From Diplolepis rosae (lineage: Eukaryota; Arthropoda; Insecta; Hymenoptera; Diplolepididae): DNA of 64,000 bases. The translations under genes were made by a program, and so were the position numbers. Under the pieces are notes generated by a model. The model saw only the letters and a list, made by a program, of their open reading frames with translations. It was not told where the DNA came from and searched no databases. How positions within the stretch are numbered: the first letter of the stretch is position 1; each line of letters begins with the position of its first letter. The DNA lies in assembly GCA_030998225.1 (NCBI GenBank), contig JAPYXD010000752.1, forward strand, positions 15,144,501 through 15,208,500. Reading direction: 5' to 3'. Shown here piece after piece: positions 19,949 through 31,402 of this stretch.

Positions 19949-20486
19949 CCCTAGCGGACCCGATTGAGAGAACGGTCAGAGTATTCTCTGATCGTTCTCT
20001 GACTGTTCCCTGAACTCGCATTATTATGGCTGAGAACGATTAAAAAAACATTTAAAACATTGCAATTATGATTCCGTGGGGAAATTTGGAATAGAAGGCG
20101 TAGGAATAAATACAATAATTTTATTTTTCAGCGATAAAAACTAGGAAAACTTTATGTACCTGTCATTAAAAGCAGTGCAGTGGTTCACCATTTGAGGAGC
20201 GTCTCCACTAAAAGTAAACCTTCACGATGAAGACGTTCCGCCAATTGTGAACCTGTGCACTGCCTTTAATGACAAGTGTACGATGCTTTTCTAGTTTTTA
20301 TCTCTGAAAAATAAAATTATTGTATTTATTCCTACACCTGCTAATTCAAATTTGATCGCAGAATCATAATTGCAATGTTTTAAATGTTTTTTTTATCGTT
20401 CTTGGCCATAATAATGCGAGGTCAGAGAACGGTCAGACAACAGTCAGAGTATTCTCTGACCCTGCTCTCAACCGGGTCCGCTAGGG
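19949..20486. mobile_element. 538 bp hairpin MITE, CCCTAGCGG ends, 2 bp duplication
   Basis: Begins CCCTAGCGGACCCG and ends CGGGTCCGCTAGGG; long mirrored arms containing GAACGGTCAGA, TTATTATGG and GGAATAAATACAATAATTTT. Compared with the unbroken mariner at 2160, TT (19947-19948) is duplicated at 20487-20488. No coding sequence. Confidence 0.88.
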
Positions 20487-20594
20487 TTTGAACGACCTGG
20501 ACTTAGTATAGTTTCTGTGCTCGTACGACCACAAGGAATTTCAGTAAACCACGTTTGAACTATTCCATACGACGAAGCAGAGTCAGAATAATAT

Positions 20595-21537
20595 CACAGG
20601 TCTGCAAGGTTTTGTTGTTGAAAAACTATGGGTCGTTTCCGGAGTAATTTTTGACATATAATCCGAATCCGGATTCAGAATCAGCCTATCACGTCAGGAT
20701 TTTGAGATATTTGAGGTTATGTGCTCGAAATGTGGGGTTTTTCGCTACATTTGAGGTTATGTACAGGGCGCAAGAAATTTTTTTTGTTTTTTTCGCAAAT
20801 GTCATCATTTAGCACTACTCTTTCCCATCAAAATGAGCTATTAAACAGTCACGAGCGATTTTTTTTCACAAAGATACGGCCGTATCAAGTTTTGACATTT
20901 ATCCGTACAACCTTATGAGCATTCACATTGACTCTTTGGTGCATACCATTCTGCATTCGAAAATTTGTGCTTGCGGGTTTTGATGGTTTGTGAATATGAA
21001 TTTACAGTCAGAAAATTGACATTTGCATTTCTAAAATGGCGGATTTAAAATGGCGGATCGAAATTTACGAAATTAAACGATTTCGCTCTCTGAAAACTCT
21101 TACTCGGGGGTTTCAGAATTACTGATTACGAAATATGAGGTCGCAAGATTGACATTTCCATTTCCAAGATGGCCGGCCGTTTTAAAATGGGAATGTGAAT
21201 GCTCATAAGATTGTTCGGATAAACGTCGAAACTTGATATGGCCGTATCTTTGTGAAAAAAAATCGCTCGTGACTGTTCAATAGCTCATTTCGAAAGGAAA
21301 GAGTAGTGCTCAATGATGACATTTAAGAAAAAAACCAAAAAAAATTCTTGCGCCCTGTACATAACCTCAAAAGTAGCGAAAAACCCCATTTTCCGAGCAC
21401 ATAACCTCAAATATCTCAAAATCCTGACGTGATAGGCTGATTCTGATTCCGAATTCGGATTCTAGGTCAAAAATTACCCCGGAAATAATCTTTCGTTTTC
21501 CAACAACAAATACAAACCCATTATTTGCAGACCTGTG
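20595..21537. mobile_element. 943 bp foldback element, CACAGG ends, TAT duplication
   Basis: Starts CACAGGTCTGCAA and ends TTGCAGACCTGTG, with arms of about 335 bp each (20595-20930; 21195-21537) and a 260 bp centre. TAT at 20592-20594 is repeated at 21538-21540, and the intact mariner at 2265 shows the empty site. CACAG ends with a 3 bp duplication resemble CACTA-type elements, which is inference only. Confidence 0.85.
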
Positions 21538-21805
21538 TATTTATCGAGCTTGGCCTTGGTTTCTGATAAGGTGTTTCCACGCAAAAAGTAGCGTTCAATT
21601 AACACACGAAATTCACTTTTTTCCATCCTTGCCAAAAATATGGAGGTTGGTTGTTTCCAGACACAAACATGTGAACTAATGAATGGGTTTGGTTCAAATT
21701 TCGACAGAAGAGGTTTGAAGGATGGAACTTGTCAACAATGATAGCCGTTTGTTATTAGTGGCGATCTCTCATAGAAATGCCACGTCAATATCAAACACCC
21801 TAGTA

Positions 21806-22604
21806 GCAATTAACGGTTCAGAACGCAGCTTCGGCAGGGGTGAAGGGAGCGAAGCCTTCTTCAGGGGGTTTGGGCGACGATGCCGTCTGAAAGAAAAGAA
21901 CAAATAAGAATAAGCGTGTGTGTATGCGTTAATACTATAAACTCTCTTGCGCTAAACCCTGCATTTTTCTCTCCGTGCATGCTTGCTCTACTTTATTTCT
22001 CTGGGGGGATAAAGTGCACCCCTAGAAGCAACTACTCGCACCAATCACAAAACGGGGATTCACTACTTACAAAATAGATGAAGTAAAAATCAAAATGCTA
22101 TAGGCTATTAATATATCTAAAAGCAGGTACGAAAAGTAATTAAAATTTAAACGTCGTTGAAACGAGATGAGTTAAAGATGAATTTTGAAGCAATTTATTT
22201 AATATATTTTTTATACTTTAATTAATTTTAATAATTATTTATTTTAACACAAATCATTAGACGTAAATGAATTGCAATATTTCTTATATTTAGTGTTCAG
22301 CGCAGTTGATATGGATGCATGGAAGGTGCTTTAAAATTTTAATTCCAATTAAATTTGATTAGATTTAGTGCAATTTAGTGCCTTTCAAGGGCAAACCATG
22401 TGGATCATTTGTTGACCAGACGATGGAACTATGTTGGCCTTTCCCGAAATGCCAATGTAGGCCCAACATAGTACTCGTAAAAGAAAGAACCACGTCGGGC
22501 CAGTGAGAAGTAACTCGAAATTTTCACATAGGTGTCAGTTTTTAAAAATCATTACGTCACTGAGTGACACTTTCTCACACGGAGAAAAACATGTACAACT
22601 TGGA
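21806..22604. other. intergenic, no recognised feature
   Basis: Contains a GC-richer patch at 21815-21890 (CTTCGGCAGGGGTGAAGGGA) and otherwise AT-rich DNA. No frame of interest. Confidence 0.4.
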
Positions 22605-22983
22605 CCCGAGTCGAAAAATCGAAGGCCTCATTTGAGCCTCTGCGACATAATTTTGAGGCTGAAAAGGGGTAAAAGAGGTTCTTGTTTGTATTTTTGAACC
22701 TCTTTTAAGCCTCCAGACTTGACTTACGTCCGTTTTAGGCTCAAGAGGTTCAAAGGAGGTTATACATTACGACGGGAAAAGTGCCTGTGAGGCTCTTCTC
22801 GATCGAAGAGGTTCCTGAGCGTTAAAAGAGGTTGAAAAATAAAATACAGAGGCTAAAGAGGGTTAAATGGTGACTTAACGATCATCAATAGGGTTTAAAG
22901 AGGTTGTGGAGGCTTAAAATGTTTCAAATAAGCTTCAACATCACCAAGAGGCTCATATGAGGCCCTCGAAATTTCGACTCGGG
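22605..22983. mobile_element. 379 bp palindromic MITE rich in AGAGGTT
   Basis: Ends CCCGAGTCGAAAAATCGAAG and CGAAATTTCGACTCGGG. Inside, AGAGGTT and GAGGCT words occur many times in both orientations. GA on both sides could be a 2 bp duplication. No coding sequence. Confidence 0.7.
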
Positions 22984-23080
22984 GAGATTAGTTAATATTA
23001 CGACCGGCAATCGAAAGTCCTAGGCTCGAATCCCAGCGCAGTCGAAAGCGTTTTTTTTTCCACAGAAAGATTTTCAAATT
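22984..23080 (+). repeat. tRNA-derived SINE-like repeat, copy 2
   Basis: ACGACCGGCAATCGAAAGTC and GGCTCGAATCCC match the anticodon arm and B-box of copy 1 (2519-2590), followed by the same GAAAGCGTTTTTTTTT-CCACAGAAAG tail. The D-arm is decayed. It abuts the palindromic MITE. Confidence 0.6.
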
Positions 23081-23959
23081 CTTTAATAATTATTGTAATA
23101 ATTTCTGATGTTCATTTTGAAACTTTACTCTTATATTTAAAGTTTACCGAACTGTGATGCGTTCTTTTCCAATTGTTACATCACAAATTATGACAATAAT
23201 ATAAAATAATCTCTAACTTGTCCATATGTCACGACTTTGCTTAAAAGTTGAATAAAGTTTCTGGAACTATTTTTCTCCATGTAAAATGGAATTCATTTGT
23301 TATACCGGTGAAAAAAAAGAAAATTCCTATTGATTAGGCATTAATGTATCGGTGAAGATTATATGCGTGTGTAAATTTTGTTTATGAGATAATTTCTAAT
23401 CTATATTGAACTCGTTCATTTCACTTGGAATCCATAATAGATTTTTTCAAATTATCTTTGTTTGGTTTGATATGAACTGGTTTAATCATAAATTCATGTT
23501 GAAAAAGTTATTTTTTTCATTACATAACAATATTTAACCAAGAATAACTAGTAATCTCACCAGCCAACAAGTAAACTGGTTAATTTTACTAGTTTTTCTT
23601 CGTCGTGAATCACGTTTGTAGTTCATGTCACTTTTTTAAATATTGTAATCGATTCAATCAACAATTTTTCATACGAAGTGATTTGATTTGTTTTATAAAC
23701 AATATTAAGATAACAAAATGACCAGCAAAACACAAAATATATCATATGTTATACTTATTTATTGAGCACCTGGTTGGAAACAAATACAACATTCGAAATT
23801 TAAAAACATTAAGGACTTATTTTTAATAAATATTATTTTATTTTATGCATACGGTATCAAGTAGTTATTTCCTTGAACCAATCTCATATTATATCATCCG
23901 TACTTATGGCGACCTGTTTCAAGAAAACTTTTCTTGATCCAATGCGCCTTTCTTTTCAG
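23081..23959. other. intergenic AT-rich DNA
   Basis: No open frame or repeat recognised. Confidence 0.4.
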
Positions 23960-26440
23960 TGCACATATATTTAATTGAAATTCAAAATAAATAAAACTCG
24001 CTGACGCGTTTGAAGTAAAGACCTGACGTATTTATAATGTAAAACATTTTTTTTTTATCAGTGATATTAATTCATTAATTCTGAAATTGAATGAAAATAC
24101 TCCCAGAAAAAAGTTTCTTTGATTCAAAAAAAATTTCTTTGAATTAAACAAATTTGTGCAGTGCTATACGGCTGAAGAAAAGATTCTTTGATTTAAAGAG
24201 ATTTCTTAATTGTTTTTTTCTTTGAATTTTAGAAAAGAATGACTGCACAGTCACATATATTACATCCGTAATGTAACACACAGAAATATTTTCTTTGATT
24301 AAAAGAAAAAATTGTCTTCGTTTAAATTTCTTAAAATTAAATGAATTATGTCTCGAGTTTTTGCCAGTACTTTATTTAAATCGGAAAAATATTATCTCAA
24401 GTCAAATAAATAATGTTCACAAATCATTTCATACATTTTAAAAAGGCTAATAATGTGATTTCTTAAAATCAAATTAATTTATATTTGTATATTTCATTGA
24501 AATTCAAAATAAATAAATAAATAAAAGACACTGACACGTTTGAAGTAAGGACCTGACGTATTTATAGTGTATAAAAAATGTTTTTTATCAGTGATATTGA
24601 TTCTTTGCTTTTGAAATTAAACGAAAATACACCCAGAAAAAAGTTTTTTTAATTCAAATCAAATTTCTTTGATTCTAAACGAATTTATTTCTAATCAAAT
24701 AAATTTGTGCAGTGCTATACGGCTGAAGAAAAGTTTCTTTGATTTAAAGAGATTTCTTAATTGATTTTTTCTTTGAATTTCAGAAATGAATGTCTGCACA
24801 GTCGAATATACTATATTACATCCGTAATGCAATTAACTCACAGAAATATTTTCTTTAATTTAAGGAAAAAATTGTCTTTATTGTTCGAAGATAATAAAAT
24901 TAAATAAAATATTTATTGAGTTTTTACCAGTACTGTATTTAAACCAGAAAAATATTTTTTCAAGTCAAATGAATAATGTTAAAGAAATAATTTCTTACAT
25001 TTTAAAAAGGCTTTAAATGTGATTTATTAAAATCAAATAAATTTATATTCGTATATTTCATTGAAATTTAAAATAAATAAATAAAAGACGCTGACAAGTT
25101 TAGAAGTAAGGACCTACCGTATTAAATGTGTACACATTTTTTTTTTAATAGTGATATTGATTCTAAAATTGAACGAAAATACACTTAGAAAAAAGTTTCT
25201 TTGATTCAAAAGAAATTTCCTCGAATCAAATAAATTTGTGCATTGCTATACGGTCAAAGAAAAGTTTCTTTGATTTAAAGATATTTCTTAATTGTTTTTT
25301 TCTTTGAATTTCAGAAACGAATATCTGCACAGTCGAATATATTAAATCCGTAATGCAATTAACTCACAGAAATATTTTCTTTAATTTAACGAAAAAATTG
25401 TCTTTGTTCAAAGATAATAAAATTAAATAAAACATTTATTGAGTTTTTACCAGTACTGTATTTAAACCAGAAAAATATTTTTTCAAGACAAATGAATAAT
25501 GTTAAAGAAATAATTTACATATTAAAAAGGCTTAAAATGTGATTTATTAAAATCAAATAAATTTATATTCGTATATTTCATTGAAATTTAAAATAAATAA
25601 ATAAAAGACGCTGACACGTTTACAAGTAAGGACCTACCGTATTCAAAGTGTACACATTTTTTTTTTAATAGTGATATTGATTCTAAAATTGAACGAAAAT
25701 ACACTCAGAAAAAAGTTTCTTTGATTCAAAAGAAATTTCCTCGAATCAAATAAATTTGTGGATTGCTATACAGTCAAAGAAAAGTTTCTTTGATGTAAAG
25801 AAGTTTCTTGATTGTTTATATTTCTTTTAATTAAAGAAATAAATGTCTGCGCAGTCGCATAATACATACGTAATGTACAATAACTCATAGAAATATTTTC
25901 TTTAATTTAAAGAGAAAAAAAAGCTGAAAATGTGATTTCTTAAAATCATATAAATTTATATTTGTATATTTCATTGAAATTTAAAATAAATAAATAAAAG
26001 ACGTTGACACGTTCGCAGTAAGGACCTAACGTATTTATAATGTATAAAAAATGGTCTTTATCAGTTATATTGATTTTTTGGTTCTGAAATTGAACGAAAA
26101 TACACCCAGAAAAACAGTTTCTTTGATTCAAACAAATTTCTTTGAATCAAGCAAATTTGTGCATTGCTATACGGTCAAAGAAAACTTTCTTTGATTTAAA
26201 GAAATTTCTTAATTGTCTTTTTTCTTCGAATTAAATAAATGAATGTTTGTGCAGTCACATATAATACATCTGTAATGTAACTCACAAAAATATTTTCTTT
26301 AATTTAAAGAAAAATTTGTCTTCGTTCAAATTTCTTAAAATTGAATAAATTTATATTTGTCCCACAGGTTTTTACTTCGAATTGAAATTAAAAAACGATT
26401 TCTTATATTCAAATAAAACGTTTCTCTGAGTGTTCAGACA
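23960..26440. repeat. tandem array of ~0.39-0.56 kb units
   Basis: The phrase CATTGAAATTTAAAATAAAT followed by GACGCTGACACGTT and AAGGACCTACCGTATT recurs at about 23977, 24499, 25059, 25579 and 25970. Each unit also holds AGAAAAAAGTTTCTTTGATT and TGCTATACGGTCAAAGAAAA. Spacings are roughly 520, 560, 520 and 390 bp; the last unit is shortened. TTTCTTTGAATCAAAGAAA-type palindromes match the MITE at 60982-61201, so units seem built around that MITE. Confidence 0.85.
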
Positions 26441-26639
26441 GTTTTATTTCTAAAAGATTGTTGTTTGGAGTTTCTTATTGAAAGTCCATGATAGTTTGAC
26501 GTATTATGCACCCTCTTAGAATCCAAACTTTCCCACATGTGATTGACTTAAGCCGGTCCATGTGTCTATGAGAACTTCACACACACGATTTTAACCGATC
26601 ACATGCACGTGAGCAGCTCTCACACGAGAAAAGTTCTTT

Positions 26640-26970
26640 TCACGAACGCAGCGACTCGCTGCATGTACCAACGACATTCACGGGCGGCTTGCGGCTATCC
26701 GATTTAGATTTGTTAAGCAGTCGCAGCCGGTCTGTTCGGTAAGACGCATTCATCAGCGTCGCAGCGCTCATTGAAAACTAGGATCGCGCGCGAAAACCGC
26801 GCGAATCGATCTCAACAGGTGTGCGAGTGTCGGTTGTGCTGTTGTGATATATTTTCATCGAAATGGTGTCACGATGATAATAGGAAACCTTAAATATTAA
26901 GAGCAACACAGAAATCTCCCAAAATCGGTTCCTCATGGATACCATGACGTTCACATAATCATCCCCTCAG
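26640..26970 (+). promoter_or_regulatory. candidate promoter and non-coding first exon
   Basis: A GC-richer island in AT-rich DNA with CpG-containing words (GGATCGCGCGCGAAAACCGCG). It ends in a strong donor CAG|GTAAAA (GT at 26971-26972). Only short upstream-type frames are present (ATG GTG TCA CGA TGA). No coding exon follows within the window that I can recognise, so this would be the 5' end of a gene with a very long first intron. Purely compositional and splice-signal evidence. Confidence 0.3.
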
Positions 26971-28954
26971 GTAAAATCAAACAAATCAGATTTTTTTTAT
27001 TTCTGAGACCCAGCGACACTTTAATACACTTCTGAGCTCAAAACTGTGCTTATTTTTTGAACATTTTGGATATAAAAAACCATTAAAATCGTTTTTTAGT
27101 AGAAAATATTCTAGTGCTTAAACCCTGGGCACTGAGAATATTTTATAAGACCCTGATATTATGTTGCAATCGAGTCTTTAAAGTTCAGTATCACTGAAAT
27201 CTTGCTTGATGTCCTAAGGAATATAAATTAATAACTTGATCTTGATGAATATTTGAAATCAATGATAATTTGCAATAGCGTGGAAAAAATTGTACCGATT
27301 TTCTAATACATTTTATTCTGGAATACAAATTTTTTAGGGCGGCGTGTTTCTCAGAATATAAAATCTTCAGTTTATAATTAAATATTCATTTTTATATATT
27401 CTAAATGTTTTTCTTTTAATTATCAGAAATAACTTACTAAATAATTTGTCATTTCTCATCAATATATTTATAACTTTATGGTGAAATTTATAACGAAATG
27501 TACTGTTTATTTGTTACTTGAAACTCGGTTACTTTAACAATCACATGTTCTGATGATTACAGTTACGGGTTAACTCTTCAACACTGATTTCAGTAATTAA
27601 TTCAATTAAGATGTAGGAGCTGGATCAACACATTTTTGTACATCTTGCAATAAATGGAATATTCGCGTATTAGTTCCCCGCTATAGTAAAAAGTGTGCGA
27701 CCAATTTTACCCGCTCTTTCGAGCAGACCAAACTCTACTCCATTTGGGAAATAGTCGATTCATAGATTATGTTTTTTGCCATCATAAAATCCAGTACCTG
27801 CTCTATTTTAAGTTTTAAAAAAAAAATAGCAATTTTATTTCAGAGTGACTTTTGTCTTTTGCTAAATGTTAAGATGTGAATGGAGCGGAAAGGATCTTGA
27901 AAGAATTTCGTCACACGAGAGAAAAGAAGTGTTACTTTTACCCCAATTCTGATGTAAGATCTACCTAAAACAGAATTTACTTATTATAATGGCGGCACTT
28001 TGCACGTGATTTGAACACCTGCAAGAGAATCTAACCTTCTCTTTTTTTCTGTGTAGTCTTAACAATCGGCGTCAAATTGCTTATAATTAGAACTAATACA
28101 TTTGCTTTTTTGTAAACATTATTGCAAAGAGTAAATACCTGGGGGAAAATATATTTCCCCGAAGTATATTTCATCTAGAGACTTTTCTAGGTCGGCGTTC
28201 GATGGTGTCCTTGAGTCGCAGAACGACCTTGAATGTGTGTCTTTACCTCGAGCAGAAAGTGATTCATTCATTACGACATTTTTATGCCAAGTTGTAAAGT
28301 ATTGTAACTTTTTCTTATAGTTGCTTGGTATCGTATTTATGTTTTGACATAGTTATATAGTAGTACTATTATACATTTTATACAATTTTCGACGTATTAT
28401 CACGCGTGGTTATTCAACCAATTGTAACTTCTGGCTAAAGTTGATCAATTTGATTTTTCTATGAATTTTTTTAATATGTTTTTTTATGAGATTTCCAATA
28501 AAAATGATTTTGTAATTAAAAAATATATTTCTTGCTCATTTTCCCATTTTAAAGATATTTTTGAGTTTTTCTCAAAATTTGACCCCTTAAATTTTTTCAA
28601 ATTAAATAAAAAACTTCATTCTTTCTCTTCATAATCATCCAAGGTAGAAAGTAAATATAAATATTTATTATAACAGTGTACAAAAATAATTTATAGAAAT
28701 ATGTATCGCTTTATATGTTTATACAATGACAAAGAATCACTTCTCTTTAAAAAAAAATTGGGGTTAGTAACACAAAAACATTGCTATTTATTTCTAAAAA
28801 TTAAAAGAAACTCTAATTTACTAAAATATTGGTGCTTAATTTCCACTAATCTTTGGTTGCACTTTTCACTACCAATTTCTACTAACTCATGTGAAGAATT
28901 TTTTTCTTGGTCGTATGATCTCCAAAACAATAACAAATATTTTTTTAAAAATTT
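26971..28954. other. non-coding AT-rich DNA
   Basis: No gene recognised. A less AT-rich patch near 28185-28290 has a 64-codon stretch without stops but no start or domain. Confidence 0.4.
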
Positions 28955-29335
28955 CAAATTTGACCAAAACAAACTATTTATGGACGAACACGTCAAATTA
29001 TTTCGCAGACTAAAAATAGATATACATATGGACTTTGCTTTTTGATTACAGTCACATAATGCTACAATAAAAAAAATATAAATTAAAAACTGAAATTACG
29101 GAGTGAAACCAAAATTAGCAAATTTTGACCAAAACAAACCATTTGCAGACGAACATATAGTCAAACTTTGCTAATTTTTGTTTCGTTCCACTATTTCAAT
29201 TTTAGATTAATTTTTTTCTTATTGTGGAACTATGTGACTGCAAACAAAAACCGAAATCCATATATATGTCTGTTTTTTAGTTTGCGAGATAATTTAACGC
29301 GTTAGTCTATAAATAGTTTGTTTTTGTCAAACTTA
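28955..29335. repeat. 381 bp hairpin repeat
   Basis: Left arm TTGACCAAAACAAACTATTT through ATTACAGTCACATAATG is inverted in the right arm CTATGTGACTGCAAAC through AAATAGTTTGTTTTTGTCAA. Centre near 29150, where ACCAAAACAAACCATTTGCA is repeated once more. Both strands show frames but none coding. Confidence 0.7.
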
Positions 29336-29506
29336 AAAATTTTTTTTACTATAAAAAATGTTGTTTTGTCAAAAATCACTATTCTGCACATTTTTTATCG
29401 GTTTGAAGATCAGACGACGAAAAAAAAAGTCGTCACACGAGACGTCACAAACTTCAGCCCAAATTTGGAAGGGTGAAGTTAGCACATTTTCTAATAGGGA
29501 GGGTCT

Positions 29507-30060
29507 AATGTTCCTGCTGGAAGTGAAAAGATTGAAAAAGATAGAACATTTCTATCTCTCCCAACCCATCACTTTGCATCCCCAAAACTATATTTTTCTA
29601 TCTCCGCACTTATCCAGAGTGACCGGAAACATCTATCTTTTTCTATCCCTGTGTCTGGTAATATCTTTCTTTTCCTATCCCTCAGTCTATCCGCCGAACA
29701 AAGTAGTACCTATCTTTTTCTATTCCTTAGTCTATCTCTTTCATATAAATTTAAATCTTTTTCTATCTTTTTCTGTATCTTTCATGACCGAGGACTCTTA
29801 TCTTCCACAAAAAAAAATTACGTGGACAGTTGAAACATTGGATGAGATAGAGAATGAAATATTGAAAAAAAAGCGTGAAGGATTGAATGGGATAGAAAAT
29901 TAAGTATTGGGAAAGATAGACATGAATTTATATTTAAAAAGAGATTGAAAAGGACAAAGGATGATATATAAAGGATTGGAATGGATAGAAAAGTAGTTAT
30001 TGGAAGAGATAGACGTGAATTTAGAATTAAAAAGAGTTAAAATTGGATAAATAATCTTTA
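29507..30060. repeat. TATC/GATA foldback block 1
   Basis: Opens with CCTGCTGGAAGTGAAAAGAT, then pyrimidine-rich TATC sequence to about 29790 and purine-rich GATAGA sequence from 29840. The strand bias flips in the middle, as in the larger block at 31403-34888. Long frames here are artefacts of low complexity. Confidence 0.7.
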
Positions 30061-31402
30061 TATTCTTCTATAATAAAGTTTTAATACTTTTTTTTTTATT
30101 TCCAGACAAAAATGCCTAATTGCACTTATTCTATTTAATATTACTTTCTTTCCTAACATGTTTTTCCCTTTTTTTTAACTTCTTTACATGGTATTTATTA
30201 TTATTTACAATTAATACTTAATCTCTATGACAACCCCCCCCCCAACAGGTCGGGCGGCCACCCAACCAGCCCCTCTGGGGTTGGCGCCTCTGATTATATT
30301 ATTTTTTTGACTCTCGTAAACAGGTGTCTTGTAAATTACTGTCCATGGTGTCGTCAGCGGTAAATTAGCTGTAATTTACAGTCAGACCTTTGTCACAGAA
30401 AATGTAATTAAGATATATTAGAAAAATACACTCCCATTACTTTGAACTGGATGAGTGGAACATAAAGAGTGAATGTATTCAATTCGAAGTCGATTCTTTG
30501 CTTGAAAAATACTCATTCTTCATTTTTCAAGCCTTTTACTCTGCAAATTTACACAGCTGCAATCATATTCATCATTATGAAAAATGCGGTCATATAATGA
30601 AATACATACCTTTGTTTCATAAATAGATAATTTTATAAATGGTGCAATTTTCTTAGCAAGACTTTGAAAATTTAAACACAAATTGTTAAATAATTGATCG
30701 CGTATTTGACATATTAAAATAAGCCGACAAAAAGTAATCTCAAATAGGGTATTTTTTATTTACCCATGCTTCTATAAAATTTAATTTTCAAGTGAGAATA
30801 TAATTTATAGTTGTAAATTGCATTGTTCTCTTTTGTAATTATAATTTCTTTTATTATCCATTTAGCCATGATGTCTGACATAAAATAATGAGAGCCAGCC
30901 TTAATTATAAATTACAAAAAATTGTAAAGACAGAAACATTTTGCAAGTATGTACGACTTCTTTAGAGCCGCGAAGCGATAGGCAAGGACTGGTTCAGCAA
31001 AGTGTAAAACCGGCTACCGTTTCCGGAAGAGAATAAAGAGTCTGTACTTTTATGCTTTTTCTGTAGACTGGAAGATACATTTTAAGTAGGTATATTCTTA
31101 CGTGAATACAATACGTGTGAACTTACATAATCCTCCGTGTGCTTAAATGTAGGATTGAGTTGCCAGCTCGCATTCAGGAGATCTAATTAAAAGTGAAATT
31201 GGGGGTACTATAGAAAAATTATTGTTTTTGTTCCTTTTCTTTTGAGCTGCAGTGCAACTTCTCTAGTAAGTGAAAAAAAATATGAGTCAATATTGATGTT
31301 TCATTTTTCATGAAAATATGATAAATATGAAAAAAATGACATGATTTTAGTACTTATATTTGCAAGAATTGAAATTGATACTTTGAACTCTAAAGAGTGG
31401 TA
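30061..31402. other. non-coding DNA between foldback blocks
   Basis: Includes a C-run and GC-rich palindrome near 30235-30290 (GGTCGGGCGGCCACC; CAGCCCCTCTGGGGTTGG). No gene recognised. Confidence 0.4.

Larger units (their letters stand above)
18710..21803 (-). mobile_element. mariner relic 6, same family as relic 1, with three nested insertions
   Basis: Ends CTAGGGTATTTGATATTGAC and GTCAATATCAAACACCCTAG, TA at 18708-18709 and 21804-21805. Removing the solo LTR (18856-19194), the MITE (19949-20486) and the foldback element (20595-21537) with their duplications leaves about 1.27 kb, a full mariner length. Confidence 0.92.

Noticed and set aside
28129..28320. 64-codon open stretch (SAFDGVLESQNDLECVSLPR) as an exon
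   Set aside because: No start, no convincing splice pair and no recognisable domain.
28701..29045. 114-codon frame as a gene
   Set aside because: Overlaps a hairpin repeat and is matched by an open antisense frame; composition-driven.
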